From Shewanella halotolerans (GTDB taxonomy: Bacteria > Pseudomonadota > Gammaproteobacteria > Enterobacterales > Shewanellaceae), in NCBI RefSeq assembly GCF_019457535.1, contig NZ_CP080417.1:1488001-1552000 (forward strand): 64,000 bases of DNA, written 5' to 3'. The first letter of the stretch is position 1. Each line of letters starts with the position of its first letter. Positions 63,440 through 64,000 of the stretch are shown here, piece after piece. A program made the translations under genes and the position numbers. The notes beneath the pieces were generated by a model. That model searched no databases and was not told where the DNA came from. It saw nothing but the letters and a program-made list of their open reading frames with translations.

Positions 63440-64000
63440 ATGCGAAACAATCAACCCGTGATAGACAACGAGGTCGTGCTGACCGACGATGATATTCTGC
63501 TGTCCACGACGGATCTCAAGGGCAATATCGGCTATGCCAACGAGGATTTTTGCCGTATCTGTGGGTTTTCCGAGGAGGAGCTGGTCAGGCAGCCCCACAA
63601 CATAGTGCGCCATCCCGACATGCCCAAGGCCGCCTTTGCCATCTTGTGGCAGCGCCTGGCGCAGAAGCAATCCTGGCTGGGGGTGGTGAAGAATCGCTGT
63701 AAAGATGGCTCCTACTACTGGGTCAATGCCTATGTGGCGCCCGTGATGGAGAATGGTCAGGTCAAGGAGTATCAATCGGTGCGCCGCCGGGCGAGTCAGG
63801 CCCAGGTGGAGCGTGCCAGCGATATCTATCAGAGCCTGAATAAGTCGGAGCAGCGCAGCGAGATCAAGGATGCCAAGCTCAGTTATGGCGGCAAGTTGAC
63901 CCTGTTTGCTTTTCTCTGCCTTATGTTAGCCATCGGCCTGAGTAATATCTCGCCCTGGTTGGCGCTCGTCTGCGCGCCGCTGTTGGCGTTTGGCATGAGG
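63440..64000 (+). CDS. PAS-domain methyl-accepting chemotaxis protein, Aer-like (3' end outside the window)
   Basis: An open frame from ATG 63440 to the right edge, 187 residues visible. An N-terminal PAS domain has the Aer-type pattern: STTDLKGNIGYANEDFCRICGFSEEEL (two blocks), PHNIVRHPDMPKAAFAILW, and KDGSYYWVNAYVAPV. A pair of hydrophobic segments starts near residue 157 (LTLFAFLCLMLAIGL; WLALVCAPLLAFGM), as in Aer-type receptors that carry PAS before the membrane. HAMP and signalling domains are expected beyond the edge. Residues that bind FAD in Aer cannot be judged by eye. Confidence 0.88.
   Translation, partial: MRNNQPVIDNEVVLTDDDILLSTTDLKGNIGYANEDFCRICGFSEEELVRQPHNIVRHPDMPKAAFAILWQRLAQKQSWLGVVKNRCKDGSYYWVNAYVAPVMENGQVKEYQSVRRRASQAQVERASDIYQSLNKSEQRSEIKDAKLSYGGKLTLFAFLCLMLAIGLSNISPWLALVCAPLLAFGMR

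Noticed and set aside
1..64000. CRISPR arrays, tRNA or rRNA genes, prophage modules, transposase genes
   Set aside because: None was seen on either strand: no regularly spaced repeats, no cloverleaf candidates in the gaps, no phage structural or transposase frames.

Overview
The window looks like chromosomal DNA of a Shewanella species. Evidence: a gammaproteobacterial bamA-skp-lpxD-fabZ-lpxA-lpxB-rnhB-dnaE-tilS block, an OmcA/MtrC-type outer-surface multiheme cytochrome with a collagen-like spacer after its lipobox, a CrbS/CrbR-like acetate-switch pair, a LiuR-like operator in front of etfBA, and a lysine riboswitch in front of an NhaC-type transporter. Most of the DNA is moderately GC-rich. 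The clear exception is about 32.1-34.1 kb, which is AT-rich and looks acquired. The species assignment is inference; no rRNA or tRNA gene was seen.

Layout. 1-12 kb: envelope and lipid A biogenesis (bamA truncated by the left edge, skp, lpxD, fabZ, lpxA, lpxB), then rnhB, dnaE and tilS, all on +. 12-17.3 kb: a diguanylate cyclase, a KefB/C-type cation/proton antiporter, a lipid-type SGNH hydrolase and a patatin-like phospholipase. 17.8-31.7 kb: a convergent LuxR-type response regulator and SSS-transporter/hybrid histidine kinase, followed by a DcaP-like porin and a Liv-type ABC importer operon that carries two acyl-CoA ligase genes. This reads as one carboxylate uptake-and-activation region. 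31.7-36.5 kb: accessory DNA with degenerate repeats, a long hairpin, an AT-rich pair (small unknown protein plus PD-(D/E)XK-like nuclease), an HxlR regulator divergent from a secreted NTF2-like protein, and a membrane protein.

36.5-45.6 kb: proS, small unknown genes, an AMP-forming acyl-CoA synthetase, a secreted M28 peptidase, a short inverted-repeat (MITE-like) element, a small lipoprotein, a hexapeptide acetyltransferase, trmO and rcsF. The conserved rcsF-trmO-proS neighbourhood is split here by other genes. 45.7-50.1 kb: two overlapping secreted amidohydrolase genes. 50.4-54.9 kb: an H-NS-like protein, etfBA behind a perfect palindromic operator, and a lysine-riboswitch-controlled NhaC-family transporter. 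54.9-64 kb: an M3 peptidase lipoprotein, a nine-heme OmcA/MtrC-like cytochrome standing alone, a transglutaminase-like/TPR lipoprotein, thymidine kinase, a periplasmic solute-binding protein, and the start of a PAS-containing chemoreceptor cut by the right edge.

A recurring theme is short-chain acid and acyl-CoA metabolism: the CrbSR-like pair, a porin, a Liv importer with two ligases, a third acyl-CoA synthetase, and the electron-transfer flavoprotein. The most unusual items are the nine-heme cytochrome with one apparently eroded heme site, the AT-rich nuclease pair, the importer-plus-ligase region beside CrbSR, and the amidohydrolase pair in which only one of three catalytic halves keeps the metal-binding HxH. 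Coordinates and starts were read by eye; no database search was run.
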